A stretch of 64,000 nucleotides of DNA from Trichoplusia ni (taxonomy: Eukaryota; Arthropoda; Insecta; Lepidoptera; Noctuidae), in the NCBI RefSeq assembly GCF_003590095.1, contig NW_020800391.1, forward strand, positions 1 to 64,000, read 5' to 3'. This document shows, piece by piece, positions 32,921 through 44,800 of the stretch (its first letter is position 1; each line of letters starts with the position of its first letter). A program made the translations under genes and the position numbers. The notes under the pieces were generated by a model that was not told the DNA's origin, did not search any database, and saw nothing but the letters and a program-made list of their open reading frames with translations.

Positions 32921-35900
32921 GTATGTATAATATGCCTATAGTTATTAAATACAGGTTGAATATGTTATCACAGTTATTAAAATCAAATACCCTTCTGTAT
33001 GGTAGATCTTCATTTGTTTCATAGTTTATGTCCACACTAAACGGTGTAAGAAAATATGTACAAGGGTGTGTGAAAAATCTCTATCAGTGGACCTGTATTT
33101 CATCTTTAAGATACATTAAAAGTTATCATTAGATGAGGAAAGTATATTTTCAATTTAAAAAACTTGTAACACCATGTAGATGCTACGGAAGTGACTATCT
33201 AAAATCATTCGTTTTGAAAAGATAGTGATAAGTGTTTACACCTCCAGCGTGTTGTCGTAAGAACTTTCAAGGTTCTTAATAATTATAATGATGTCTTGGA
33301 CAAACAGTAGCGTTTCCTAAACGTGCTCGAATAGTTTACAGAGCAATTATTCTATGAGGGTAATAGTAATAGAGTAGTAGTGGTTGACTTTTCGCCAACC
33401 AACAATATTGCAAAATAATATTGGACAACTTTCATTTAACGCCATCTAGCCTCAAACTAAGCAAGGCTTATTTTACGAGTACTATACAAATTATATACAT
33501 ACATAATAATGATAAATTACACCCAGAAACAGAACAAATGATAGTGCTCATCATATTAACATTTATCCTGGATCGGAATCGAACTTGCCAGGCCCTTTCC
33601 AGTGTCTCCAATTCTGCTATTTACAATAAATTGCCGATGACTGAATGAAAATTGGCTTATAATGTCACTTTTCGTATTCTACACAATAATTTGATTTTTT
33701 TTTATGGGACGGTACACTCAAAGTCAGTACAATGAATTTGAAATTATTGTATTGGCATAATGCTTAAGAGAATAGGAATAATTTCAAATTTATTCAAATT
33801 ACAATTCATTCATCCGCCATTGTAAATAGCAGAATTGGGGCCCTGATTGGTCTACAACGCTCGCTCTAGCATTGTAACATTGCATCGCACAGAAGATGAA
33901 TTTCGATTGATACAATTTCTCACAATTACAACATATTTGTAGGATTGAAAAATCGGGTTATTTTGAAAGGTAGAGAATCTGCTCCAATCCTTAGTCTACA
34001 GGAAAAAAGCTCTTCTTTTTTTTGCTTTTAAATTGTGTTTTAATGTCTGTTTTTGTTTTCATTTAGTGTAACTGGCCAATGCTGAACATTTTTTTTCGAA
34101 ATAAATAATCATAACTTTTAAGAACATACATTGCTCTCAACAATATCTTACTGGGATATAATAACAAACATTAGAACTGTTATTAACCTCCTTTGTAAAA
34201 GTAGGTTTTCGATGCGTGGAATCTAGGAGAAGCGACTTGTAAAAGCGGTCATAATAAAGCCTAGATAATCTTTTTACTACATCTTTAAAATTTTATTAAT
34301 AAATCGATCGTTACATAGATCTTTTCACATCAATAGTATTTGTGAAGGAATAACAACAAAAGATGTTTTTCTAGCATAGTTGCCAGATATTTTTTAAGTA
34401 ATTGGCAATTCGGTCAATGCGTGGTTATGGAATGCGTTCATGAGAATAACAATATGCATTAAACAAACCCCAGTAGCCTACATTTTAATATTGTATCAAG
34501 ATCAACTTTATAGTGATCAAATAGTTTAAAACCGTTTAAAACCGAGTGGTGTATGACTCGTTTATTAAATAACTGGAAACGTCCACTAAGAGGTTAATTT
34601 AATAACGATTAGTTAATAAATTAACCTCAGCGTGACTAAAATAATTAAATCATTCGATTGACGATCAATATAAAGTAGAGCAGAGTTATATTTCACGAAT
34701 TCATGAATAATTAAATTGTTCTCAGCTTTATTGAAAGAACGCGTCAAGTGCGAATCGCTCAGGTGACACTGAGGGTTCCATAGAAATAAACCAAATAAAA
34801 GTGCATAAACCTGGTACCATTAAATTTGGTGCCTGTACCAGGCGTTAATTCATCTCTTTTTTATTTGTTTTTATACATGCTACAGAAGTACATAATCTGT
34901 GAAACTTTCAACAACGAGTCCCGTTTTTATCCTTTGGGTGCGCATAATTAAATATATCGTTATGCGACATAATGGCAATGTTAGGTAAGTGAAGATACAT
35001 GTAACAATTTAAAATATGTGTTTATCAACTTTCTTTTACCTATACCTATCATAAAGATTAACTTGTTAAGATATATTTTATGGAAGCCACCTGTAAAGAT
35101 TACACGGTTATTTAACTATCGCATATACACTTGAAATATAGCATAATCCCCGACTACTCACGCTGTAATAACACAGCATTAGTTGTTAGGGATTAACTGA
35201 AGGATGTTATTACTTATAAGTAATGTCCGGAAAATGTAATTTTATATAATGAGAGCCTATTTTCCGCATAGTGCCTACAGAAAAATATCTCCTCTGATAA
35301 ACGTTTAATTCAATTAACTTACAATTATTTTTTAGTGTCATCATAGATTTGAGAGAATTGTACAGATGCCAGGATGGTACAAATAAATTGTCAAAAAAAA
35401 GCATAGGTGCTATTCAATTAAGAACAAATTAATTAACATCCAAACCGGATCACTATTGAATTAGAAACTGACTCTAATAATCTGTCTCATAGCATATCCG
35501 CATTGATCAAAGTTGTTTTACCTTCCGAATGTCAACAGTCTACATAATTATATCAAACTCGAACAGTTCCGTTCTTTTAGTTCAACATGTAATTATTACA
35601 TCATCCAGAACAAATGACGCTCGAAAAAAGTATTCTTACAAATATTCGCGGATGCCAAATGGAAAGGTTGACGTATTTTTAATGTTCAAAAAGTTAATTC
35701 ATATTCTGAGGAGCGAGTTGTTCACATTGCCAAATATTGTCGTAGTAAATGACATTGAAAACACCTCAGCCGATATCTTGTGACTTGTGAGACATTTTCG
35801 ACCAGACTTGTTCTGTATATACTTATATCATACCAGTGTAGATAATAAGAATAAATTTAAGATATCATGTACTTTGATACCTGTAGGTCAAGATTACGAA

Positions 35901-38141
35901 AGAAAATAACCAATAAATCTTATACTTATGAAATCAGAGCTAATTTGCCGGAAAGAGGCCTTAAACTTAAACATTAACAAAATTGTTCACTTTGCCAGTC
36001 GGTACAGTTCAATGGCACACCGCGCAGAACAGAGTTCGCTATTGAACTCATTCGGGGGCCTTATCTTGTTAATATACACTTATGTTCATACATAAATGTT
36101 TACATTGATCAAGTGCGTGGTTGGTGGGCCACCGCGAAGTGTCCCTGGGTCGTTAGTCGTCATCTCGAGCCGAGTCTCAGACGTTTGATGGCGGCTACAG
36201 GTGATCAGCTGTCGCTAATGTTTTAGTGTCGTATGACCGTCGCCCGCGCCGCTGTCTCTACCTGCCAGTACCTACTTAAGTACTCATTATGTTTATCAGT
36301 ATGGCTCAAATGCGTCGTATGAAGCAGACTTTTTAATTATCGATCCTTATTAGAGACGAAATACTGTTTATATGTACACTTTAGTTGTTACCGACACATT
36401 TGTAAAACAGAGGTTATTATATTCTAAATACTACTACCAACAACATTTTATGGTTACAAAAAAATTAAAGTTTGAATGTCACATTTAGGTATTGCCCGTG
36501 ACATTTAGCTGAAACAGACTCTACAATTAAACTGGATACAACATTTAATGTTGGTAGTACCTTCTATGATTTATAGTTAGGTCCATAAAATATTACAAGT
36601 TAAACGGTCAAAGATAACAATAATATGAACATGGCCCGCACATAAAGACAATGGTTGTTTAAAATCAGAATATTTAGATTCGTATAACTATGTCTGTACG
36701 TTGTTCGTGTATCAATCATCACGTATTTATCAACACTACGATTGGCGATATTGACAAGTGTTGACGACGGACTGACGATTCTTGCGTCTGTTATTACTGC
36801 GACGTGATTGATAAGAGATCATAAATGTGGAAAAATCTTAATATGAACGTGATGCTACTGATGATATACATTGTTTTGACTAAATGAAATTCTGCGTAGA
36901 ACTGAATTCTAAATTGGATAAAGATAAAAGATTTTCAAACTTTAAATAAGGTTAAGAAGACGAGAAAGTAACTGGCAACTAGTATTTATTTCAAATGGCG
37001 TAGTGACCAAATCTTTTCATTGAAAGCTTGGTTTTTTTTGCAATAGTTTAAATCGAGTTCATATAAATATGTAGCGAAAGCCGTACATCCAACGTAGCAT
37101 AAAGGTACATTAACACTATAAAATTTAAAAACTTAAATCAGAGACTAAAATATAATAGCTTTAACATAAGAACTCTGCTGAAAATTCTGAACAGATATAT
37201 ATTCTTGATACATTTTGGGAGTTAGAAAATCTAACTTCGTGTATCAAATCCTGTTGCTTTTGAAGCACGAATTTTCCGACCAGGTTTTACGTAAAGCAGG
37301 TTAAAGTATTGAGTTTTAAGTGTATGTTTGTATTGTTTCAGATCAGTTGCGGTCTAGATCAGTATCGACCGTCTCCCACAGTCTACAGCAGTGGTCTATC
37401 CCGATGGGTTGAGAACGCCGACGTTTTGTGATAGTGGTCACACCACTCACGCTGTATTTGTTAGACGATGAAACGTTACAAGATAAAACGGAAGAAGAAA
37501 TATGTGTGATGCCAACATGGGAATTTAAATCTAAAACTATTCGAATGAAACCTTTAGTTAAACGGAACGATGAGCCTAGTCCAGCCGATTTACCACAAAA
37601 TCTCATTCAAGTCGATGATGCTCCTCGTTCGTCTGAATTACAGCTTGTTGCCCCTTTTTTTTCATCTGAGGGTCGTTTTCAACCATGGTTCAATTGGATA
37701 CCCATTTGTAACCCAATGGAAACACCTGGACCAGGTGAATATTGTACGGATAAACCTGAATGTACGCCTGCGGTCGTTAAAGGCCCTCTATGTAGAGCAG
37801 AGCGTTTTCCAGTAGGTAGATACAAAAGTCCTTCACCGAATAAGTATAGGATTCACGATGGAATCGAAACCATCTTAGCAACACACAATCTAAGGTTGAA
37901 AAAGAATGTAAACGCTAATAATGCTTCATTTCGTTGGGAACAACCACAAGAACAAAAAAGTTTAAGCTACGAAGAACAAGAAGCTGAGCTATTATCTAAA
38001 TCTATTTCTTTATTAGACCCAGAAGACGACGAACCTCAAAAACCAGTTCATATAATTCCACAACCGGTAGTTGCAGAAAAAGACAAACCAAAAATGTTAC
38101 GCACCTTCTTATATGCAAGACCTTTACCCAAGTATATGTAG
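32816..38141 (+). CDS. Sperm-tail PG-rich (SHIPPO-like) protein, two exons, one frame break
   Basis: Inferred exon 1, 32816-32920, starts at ATG and ends CAG/GTATGT in phase 0 (35 codons). Exon 2, 37342-38141, begins after TTTCAG, also in phase 0. Exon 2 carries spaced Pro-Gly/Pro-Tyr words typical of SHIPPO repeats: RPSPTVY (37366-37386), PGPGEY (37725-37742) and PSPNKY (37830-37847), with GPLCRAERFPVGRYK between the last two. Such proteins line or fill axonemal microtubules in sperm tails and cilia. At about 37423-37428 the upstream frame runs into TGA, while the conserved sequence resumes in the frame one base behind. The protein would be about 300 residues. The family call is moderate; the exon 1 link is inference from phase and consensus splice sites across a 4.4-kb intron. 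Confidence 0.6.
33421..33645 (-). repeat. tRNA-like SINE family 2, full copy, in the PG-rich gene intron
   Basis: On the minus strand it has GGCAAGTTCGATTCCGATCC, a tRNA-type B box, followed by an AT body, AGTACTCGTAAAATAAGCC, and GAGGCTAGATGGCGTTAAAT near the distal end. The distal half matches 4225-4345. Length and the Pol III box suggest a second SINE family, different from the GGATAGCC family. Confidence 0.6.
33646..37341. other. Inferred intron of the PG-rich gene, or intergenic
   Basis: AT-rich. Includes a family F repeat (34740-34945) and a GC-richer patch at 36110-36270. No coding exon recognised. Ends with the acceptor TATTGTTTCAG at 37331-37341. Confidence 0.4.
34740..34945 (+). 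repeat. Dispersed repeat family F, copy 2
   Basis: Begins GCGTCAAGTGCGAATCGCTC, continues GAGGGTTCCATAGAAATAAA, has ACAGAAGTACATAATCTGTG and TTTCAAC, and ends GTCCCGTTTTTATCCTTTGG GTGCG. The middle (CGGTTCATGAGATACAG) is missing, so this copy has an internal deletion. Confidence 0.6.
37342..38141 (+). CDS. Main exon of the PG-rich gene, with frame break near 37425
   Basis: Frame 1 reads ISCGLDQYRPSPTVYSSGLS then RWVENADVL and stops at TGA 37429. The frame one base behind opens at 37413 and runs 237 codons from 37428 to the TAG at 38139. Adding one T to the run TTTT at 37424-37427 would join them without a gap. The C-terminal half is acidic and glutamate-rich (EEQEAELLSKSISLLDPEDDE), ending LYARPLPKYM. 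Confidence 0.65.
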
Positions 38142-38896
38142 AAAAATCTGGCATATCCATGGTGACTTATTTTGATAGTTGTTGTAAAATGTAATTTTAT
38201 TTTTGTAAATGTTGGTAATTTATAAATTAAATTATAAAAAGCGCGTATAGCTATGCATTTAAATAATTTAAACTGTAACATTTAAACGAGTCTTATAAAT
38301 GAGGTAAAAGAAGTCGCTACAGAGACAAGAATCGTTGCTTATAAATCACTTTTGATTGACTATAATTATCTAACTTAACAAATGCTTCTAGAGTTGCACT
38401 TGCAAAGGAAATTGTTAAGATCCGATTAGTACTAAGGTTATAGGTATTATCAGCATTATCTCTGTCAGCTTTAGCTTGCTCCAGCTTATAGTACTAAAAT
38501 CTCGTTATCTCGTTTATAAGTAAGTGTAATTTTTCTAAAATTACTTTCGCAGGTTACCCGTTACAGCCTCTCGAACTCATATCCACGAAATAATCATTAA
38601 AATTTTATTCACCGCCTTTTTCCTATTGAGCTGCAGTGCTTGACAATGTAGTATTTTAATGACATCAATGATGTCGAGTTGATGCTTCAATGTAAAGTAA
38701 AACCCAACAAGTGGCGCCGTAACACTATAGCATAGATTTAGATTTACATGATGACATGATTCTTTATCTAAACACTATAGGAACGTTACGGTACGAAGCA
38801 GTTTACCCATTCAAAGTTATGTCTTCAAAAATATGTTTAAGGGATTTTACTCCCAACATTTTGGAGTATTAATACAAAATTAAGAATAGTATTTAC
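38142..38896. other. 3' flank of the PG-rich gene
   Basis: AT-rich, with no canonical AATAAA close to the stop; ATTAAA-type variants occur at about 38597. No other feature seen. Confidence 0.4.
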
Positions 38897-39094
38897 ATCC
38901 TATTCACAACCTTTTTTTTTGTCCAGTGGAAATCCTCATGGACATCCTTCGCCCTGGAGAAGGCGAAGGGGTGTGCCGGACTCTTACCGGCTAAAACCAC
39001 TGGAATGCAGTCTACCGCGAACCCCGACATGGAGCTCCTAAAAGAGCTGCATCATCGTTGAGAGGAAGAGTAGTGTCGATCCTATTCACAACCT
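38897..39094 (-). mobile_element. Short retroelement insertion with 16-bp target duplication
   Basis: ATCCTATTCACAACCT occurs at 38897-38912 and again, exactly, at 39079-39094. The 166 bp between begin with a T run and GTCCAGTGGAAATCCTCATG and end GAGGAAGAGTAGTGTCG. On the minus strand this is an element ending in poly-A, so it was copied by target-primed reverse transcription and is either a 5'-truncated LINE tail or a SINE. No internal Pol III boxes are visible, which favours a truncated LINE. The perfect duplication means the insertion is young. It lies about 90 bp upstream of the first possible LYPLAL1 ATG. Confidence 0.8.
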
Positions 39095-39186
39095 AGCCTA
39101 ACAAAGATGCGTGTTATTCTTTCGGACGACAGATTATACACTGCACCTGCTAACAGAAAGAATCTATTCTTGCCGTTGTCACTGTC

Positions 39187-39318
39187 ATGTCAGTGTCAAC
39201 CAACGAGATAAACGAGATCATAAAAATCTGTAACACGATTGAGGACAGTTCATTTTGGGCACGAATTACGAAATCGAAATTAGTTTTAATAGGAATTTAT
39301 TTTAATATTACAGACACC
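39187..39318 (+). other. In-frame upstream extension of LYPLAL1
   Basis: From ATG 39187 the frame stays open into the LYPLAL1 start (MSTNEINEIIKICNT after an initial Ser-Val). It is more likely 5' UTR, but a longer isoform cannot be excluded from sequence alone. The AT-rich, TTTTAATATTACAG segment at 39300-39312 also resembles an intron end, so 39313 might be an exon start. Confidence 0.25.
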
Positions 39319-41062
39319 ATGTCTAGGCTCGGTGCATTGCATTTAACTCAACACACCGGACCCAAACATACTGCTACAGTGATATTCTTTCATGGTTCAG
39401 GTTTGTAAATAAAAGCATAACCTCAATGTTACTTTTTATGTAATCTAAGATGCATTAGATTTTAGGTATACATACTATTAGTAGCTGCTATCTCAAAGAT
39501 TAACCATCTAAAATTGTTACTTGAACATTGCATTATTGGAGATCTCTCTATAAATATTTTTTCTGCACCACTTTAAAAAAACCTGCATTTAAAGAAACAA
39601 ATAGAAGAGATATAAGTTACCATTGTGTATATTTCAGGGTCATCAGGAGCCGATATGAAAGAGTGGGTAAGACTTATGGTAAAATCATTTTCGTTTCCAC
39701 ACATAAAAGTTATGTATCCAACGGCACCTGCACAGCCTTACACCCCAGCTGGGGGACAAATAAGCAACGTTTGGCTAGATAGAGCAGGCATCAGCCCGAA
39801 TGTGCCTGAAATCTTAGATTCTATTGCAAATATTGAGGTGGAGGTAAAGAATCTAATAAAAAAAGAACATGACTCGGGAATACCTAGTAACAGAATTGTA
39901 GTTGGTGAGTAGCAATACAATAATTATCTATGATACTTCTTTTGTTCAATATAGTATGGTCTGGCTACTAATTGTTGGCTCTGAAGAATAGAGAAATTGA
40001 TGAAATTTTAGGGATGAAATGGTAAGCTAAAAACATGGCTGGTGTAAGATTAAGCTGCGGTTCTTCTCCATTGTAATGACTTTTTAGAATCGCGCTCCTA
40101 GAGCTATCACTGTTTCATTGTAAAACAGTAATAAAAGGCTTATTCTAAAGAAAAACTCTTTGTTATAAAACAACTTTCATAATGATAAAAACAAAGGAAA
40201 GCAAACCTAGAAGTGGTTTATACAGGGTAGAAAAAGTGTTGGTAAGCAATGTGATAAATAATTATGTAATTTCTTATGTTTCAAGGTGGCTTTTCGATGG
40301 GAGGGACACTGTCATTACATACAGCATACAGATGGGATCGCAACTTAGCTGGAGCATTTGTATTCAGTTCTTTCCTGAATTCTAATTCGATAGTCTACAA
40401 TGAACTCAAAAATTTATCAGGAGTGCGATGTAAGTATTCTAGAAATATCTTTAACTTGGTCACATATTTGTTTACTATTTGATAAGAACTAAAATTAGGC
40501 AATCATCTCAAAGGCAGGTTATCTTTAATATTACCATTAGCAACTCACAGTATAATTTGTTTTTGTGTTACTGTTTTTTTTAAGGGGTTCTATGGTAACT
40601 TTTTCTTCTTGGCAGTATCATTTTGCAACCACTTTTTTGGTTTTTATCAGTTCATTGAGTAATAATAGTGAAACTGACAAATTAAGGTCATTATTACAAT
40701 AATTCAAGTCCTTATTATAATCTCAATGGGAAGTTTTGTTTATAAAAAACATTGTTGTAGAAAGCTTTAAAAACTTGACAGTGAATAATTTTACAATCCC
40801 TACATTATAACTCTTATTAGGAATAATAGTATCAAAAGTTTCTAACTATATTGTTATAATTCCAGTGCCACCATTACTTCAACTCCATGGCAACATTGAT
40901 GAGCTGGTCGATTTGAGCTGGGGCCAGGATACCTTTAATGTTATGAAGAGTCTTGGTGTGGAAGGAGATTTTCACATATTGGACAGACTAGGACACTCAA
41001 TAAACAAACGAGGGATGATCTTGATTAAAGACTGGATTGAAAAACATTTACCTGAAATATGA
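39319..41062 (+). CDS. Lyplal1: Lysophospholipase-like protein 1 (acyl-protein thioesterase family)
   Basis: Four exons: 39319-39400, 39638-39904, 40286-40429 and 40866-41062; all introns are phase 1 and GT-AG, giving 229 residues, close to the roughly 237 of human LYPLAL1. Alpha/beta-hydrolase signs in order are FFHGSG (oxyanion loop), YPTAPAQPYTPAGGQISNVW with the LYPLAL1-type ISNVWLDR word, nucleophile Ser120 in GGFSMGG, Asp176 in HGNIDELV, and His208 in RLGHSI. The triad is complete, so it should be an active cytosolic serine hydrolase on acyl or small ester substrates. I chose ATG 39319 (ACCATGTC context) because the family starts there; an in-frame ATG at 39187 would add 44 residues without family support. 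Confidence 0.93.
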
Positions 41063-41421
41063 GTTGTTACCAAATGTAATGTACATAGTAGCTTTAATGT
41101 AAATTATTAAGTATATCCTTTGATATAACTATCACTGGTGTTTCTTTTCTGATTCAAGAATCAATATAAAGAAACGATGATTGGTAATGATAGAGGTTTT
41201 CCTTGAAGATATTTTTATCGATTTAAAAGGCAATTCGGTTTTAGACTGAAACAGTTTTAAGCAAGGTATTTAATATAATTAAATTCATCCTGGGTTTTGT
41301 TATTAAGAACCTGAGTCTAAATTATTGAGGTGTGTGCCACCATTTTTGTCTTTGGTTCACTTAGTTCTTCGTCTACCGAGTGTATCTTTCACTTGAGTTC
41401 AAAAGTAATTTTGAGTATTTC

Positions 41422-41477
41422 AATAAAGTTACTGCCTTACTATTTGTAATCAAAAGGCTTTTTGCTAATTTAATAAA
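41422..41477 (+). terminator. Lyplal1: LYPLAL1 polyadenylation signals
   Basis: AATAAA at 41422-41427 and again at 41472-41477, 360-415 nt after the stop codon and before the SPAG17 ATG at 41850. Either would give a 3' UTR of about 0.4 kb. Confidence 0.55.
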
Positions 41478-41849
41478 GATATGAGCAGTACCTATCCAAC
41501 TACATCATTATGGCTGAGGGATCGTAGATAACTGTTTTTATTGATTTCGAAGACAATACAGGCATACATTTTTTATGTGTAAAATCAGATAACATATATA
41601 TAAAAAGCAATGACAAACCAACCTTTTCTTTTTTCTGAACGAAAGGAAAACAATTCAACTTTCATATGTCATAATACATAAAAAGTAAAATTAAAGTCAA
41701 AATATAAGTGACAAGACGTATTGTTTTTTGCACTGACTTTTCAATAAACTGTGAACCATTCCGGAGTCAAAGGATTGTTTATTTTTAAAACTTCAAACGA
41801 TTGTTATCTTATAGTCTGCAGAAATAAGTTGTAACTTCAAGTCAGTCTA

Positions 41850-44800
41850 ATGGGGCCAAAAAAGACTAGAGAGATAATTCCCGATGAAAATGCTTGGCGA
41901 AGAGCCATTGAAGGAGCGCCATTAGATGAAGGAAATTGGAAAGTAAAAGTAATACTCATAGAGGCTGCTGGTAGCGAACAAGATAGGATATACCTTAACA
42001 AATTTGAAATATTCGCTGCCGAAGAAAAAAGATTTGTCATTAAAAACATCTGTAGAACAGAAACTATATTTATGATAAATCAATTAGGCGGAGAGAAAAA
42101 AGTTAAAGATGACAATCTTCGGGTTTTTGAAGAAGGCCAATCTTATCTTAAGGATAAAAAAGATATTCCACCAGACGTTATGGCTTTAGTGGTGAAGCAT
42201 CTTATTTTAAAAATGAAAGAAGAATATCTTTTTATCCAGCGCCAGAGACTTGAAGTAAAGCAAGGTATGCAAAGAGAGTCTGCAACTATGATTGACAAGT
42301 CAGAAGTAAGAGGTTCTGTGAGTGTCGGGCGGTCCCATGACGCCGACGAACAACAAGCGCACAATAAAGGAAAAGGGACTGAACGCGAGCCTGGCAGCGT
42401 ACCATCTGACGCGGCAGATCCCAAGAAATACAACACACTACTTAGGGTAAGGGGTGAGGAATGGCGAGATAAGGTGTATGTAGACGATTACCCTACTGAT
42501 GGGCCTAACCTCTATGTTGCTGTGACTGGGTTTGTGGAACCGTACCTTCCTGGATGCCTTGTGAAAATCGGAATACCTCTAACCGCTGTTGTGCAAGTTC
42601 GAATAGACCCTACAACTACTAAAATACCTTCAACTTTATTAAGACCTACAAAAAGGGGCCAAAGTCTTACTGAGTTATTAGCAGAGAAAGCTCTAAGATT
42701 TGGGACGAATTACAGTTATTAAGAATTGATAAGGATTCTGCTGATGATTTTAAAAACACTGCCTTTATAGTATTTACACCTCCTTATGGGAATACTGAAA
42801 ATTTATCTGGAGATTCTGATAAAATATATGACGAAATGTGTTTTCTTATGTATGACATACAAGATTTATCTAGACAACACGTTCATTATAAAGACAATAT
42901 GTACATCATTCATATACCTGAAGAAAAAAGCTCTGAACATTACGTTAAACACTATCAGCAACGGCTGATGATTTGCCGTTGGAATGTACAACAATATATT
43001 TATTATTAGATAGTATTTTGGACACTGCGTGCAAAAGCCGGGATCTAGACGAAAAGAGTAGTAGGTCATCTTTATCAACTGCGGTTACACTTAATGCACC
43101 CGCGAAACCCTCACATGACGAGCAAAGGCTGCAGAAAACAGCAAATATAATTAAGAACGTTTTCAATACTCTGTGCAACACCGAAGCTAACAAATTGTCA
43201 TATCGTCTTACCTATGGTGACGAATATGAAAACCATAAAGATCCTATCGTTATTGATTATGGAGATTATGCCAAGTATACTACTTTTCAGCTAGGAAACA
43301 TTAATTTGGACAGCATCGTATTTACATCATTGCTTGGAATGCCAATTAATAATCTATGGCGAAATCAAAGCCGACCTACCGGTGAACAAGAAGCAAAAAT
43401 AAATTTCCATGTTAATGTTCTCTTGTCATGTTTTGATAGAGAAGACGTTGAAACTGCAGAATTATATAGATTGATGCATATATTGGCTTGTCGGAAGTTA
43501 TACAATAATAGAAGTTCTTTAAGAAAGCGTCATCTACCTGCGACTTCCATTTCTGATTTTAAGAAAAATTATCTTAAGCGCAGTGTCCTTGCCGAGCCTT
43601 TACCGAAATGCCCATCTTTAGTTCCCAGCTCAAATATAAATTCTCCTTCATTTCCTTCAATAACTAAGAGTGAAAATGATGCTGACATTCATTATGATAT
43701 CGAGCGTCGTGAACCTGATCCCGATCCGGAAGTGCAAAGACTAAAATTCCTTTTCGACTGTCCGGATATAAGTGAATTAGTATCCGCTGCTGAAATAGAA
43801 AATTATGAAGCCATTAACCACATGATAGATGATTTCGATTATTTTGAAGATCTATCTGGCATCAGCGCATTCAGGTTATGCGCGAAGCCTTTAATGAATT
43901 TAACTGTGTAAACTACAAATACTGTGAGGTTACCGATTGTTTCATACTCATGTTTTTTAACAGTCACGACAAAGATGGTATAGCTCGTGAGGAATGGCGT
44001 TGTCATGTGACAACTCCGGTTTGCTTGCAAGATTTCTTTGATTTCATTTTGGACGAACATTATGCCTGGATACAGAATGAGGAAAAAATGTACGATGAAA
44101 ACATTATATTAAAAGCGAAATCTTTATCTAAAGATTTTATTGACCCGTTTGCATTGAAGTCTTGCATAGAAAACAATGACGTCGAAATGGATTTGCTTAT
44201 GGAAGGTTCTCTTAAGTATCAGGAAATTGCGCAGGTTGAGGACGCTACGCACGACGGCACGGAAGTTTCCGAAGTTAATCGTAAAAAATCAGCTCCCTCA
44301 TCCCTCGACATGGATTCCAAGAGTAGCAAAAAAACTAAATCAGCTTCTTCACCAAAAACCGTCAGGCGTCAATCTTTTATGGGACATGCAGACAATACAG
44401 TCTCAGTAGAATTGCCAGCAAAACCATTTTTGGGGTACGATTTAGGTGACAGAAGAGTTGAAGTGTTTGGTAAAGATGCCATATTCTTTTCTAAAGATGG
44501 GACTAAAGTGAAAAGTATGTACACTCTGATTATACCAAACAATTTGGAATACATCGTTCTAAATGTTTTACCTGGTAATAGCTACAATGAGTTTTGGATA
44601 CACAGGGCTTTAGGGGAGTACGTGTCAACGGAAGTCATAGACATTTGTGAGTCATTTAGAATAACAAGCAGGGATCAAGTTATGATGTACATGAAAAAAC
44701 AATCATATCAAGTACTCGCTGCTCCCGTACCTGCTGAGAGCGTTGAGAAGAAAGGTATCAAAACATCTGTCTCGGAAAAAGCCAGCTCGATGCTACGTCC

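Noticed and set aside
33560..33600. tRNA gene suggested by AATCGAACTTGCC
   Set aside because: Only the B-box is tRNA-like; the rest matches a dispersed repeat also present at 4225.
42700..42975. Small introns explaining the SPAG17 frame changes
   Set aside because: The protein-like sequence is continuous through each break with no GT-AG pair spanning it, and family words continue on both sides with no missing residues.
42700..43880. Programmed ribosomal frameshifting in SPAG17
   Set aside because: Three successive shifts in 1.2 kb without slippery heptamers or a downstream structure is implausible, and SPAG17 is not known to use frameshifting.
43839..44060. Reverse-strand frames across SPAG17 exon 1 (also 41837-42049, 42143-42436, 45860-46390)
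   Set aside because: They are shadows of the forward coding frame. The serine/threonine-rich 176-codon frame at 45860-46390 mirrors the acidic repeat region of SPAG17 and has no independent support.
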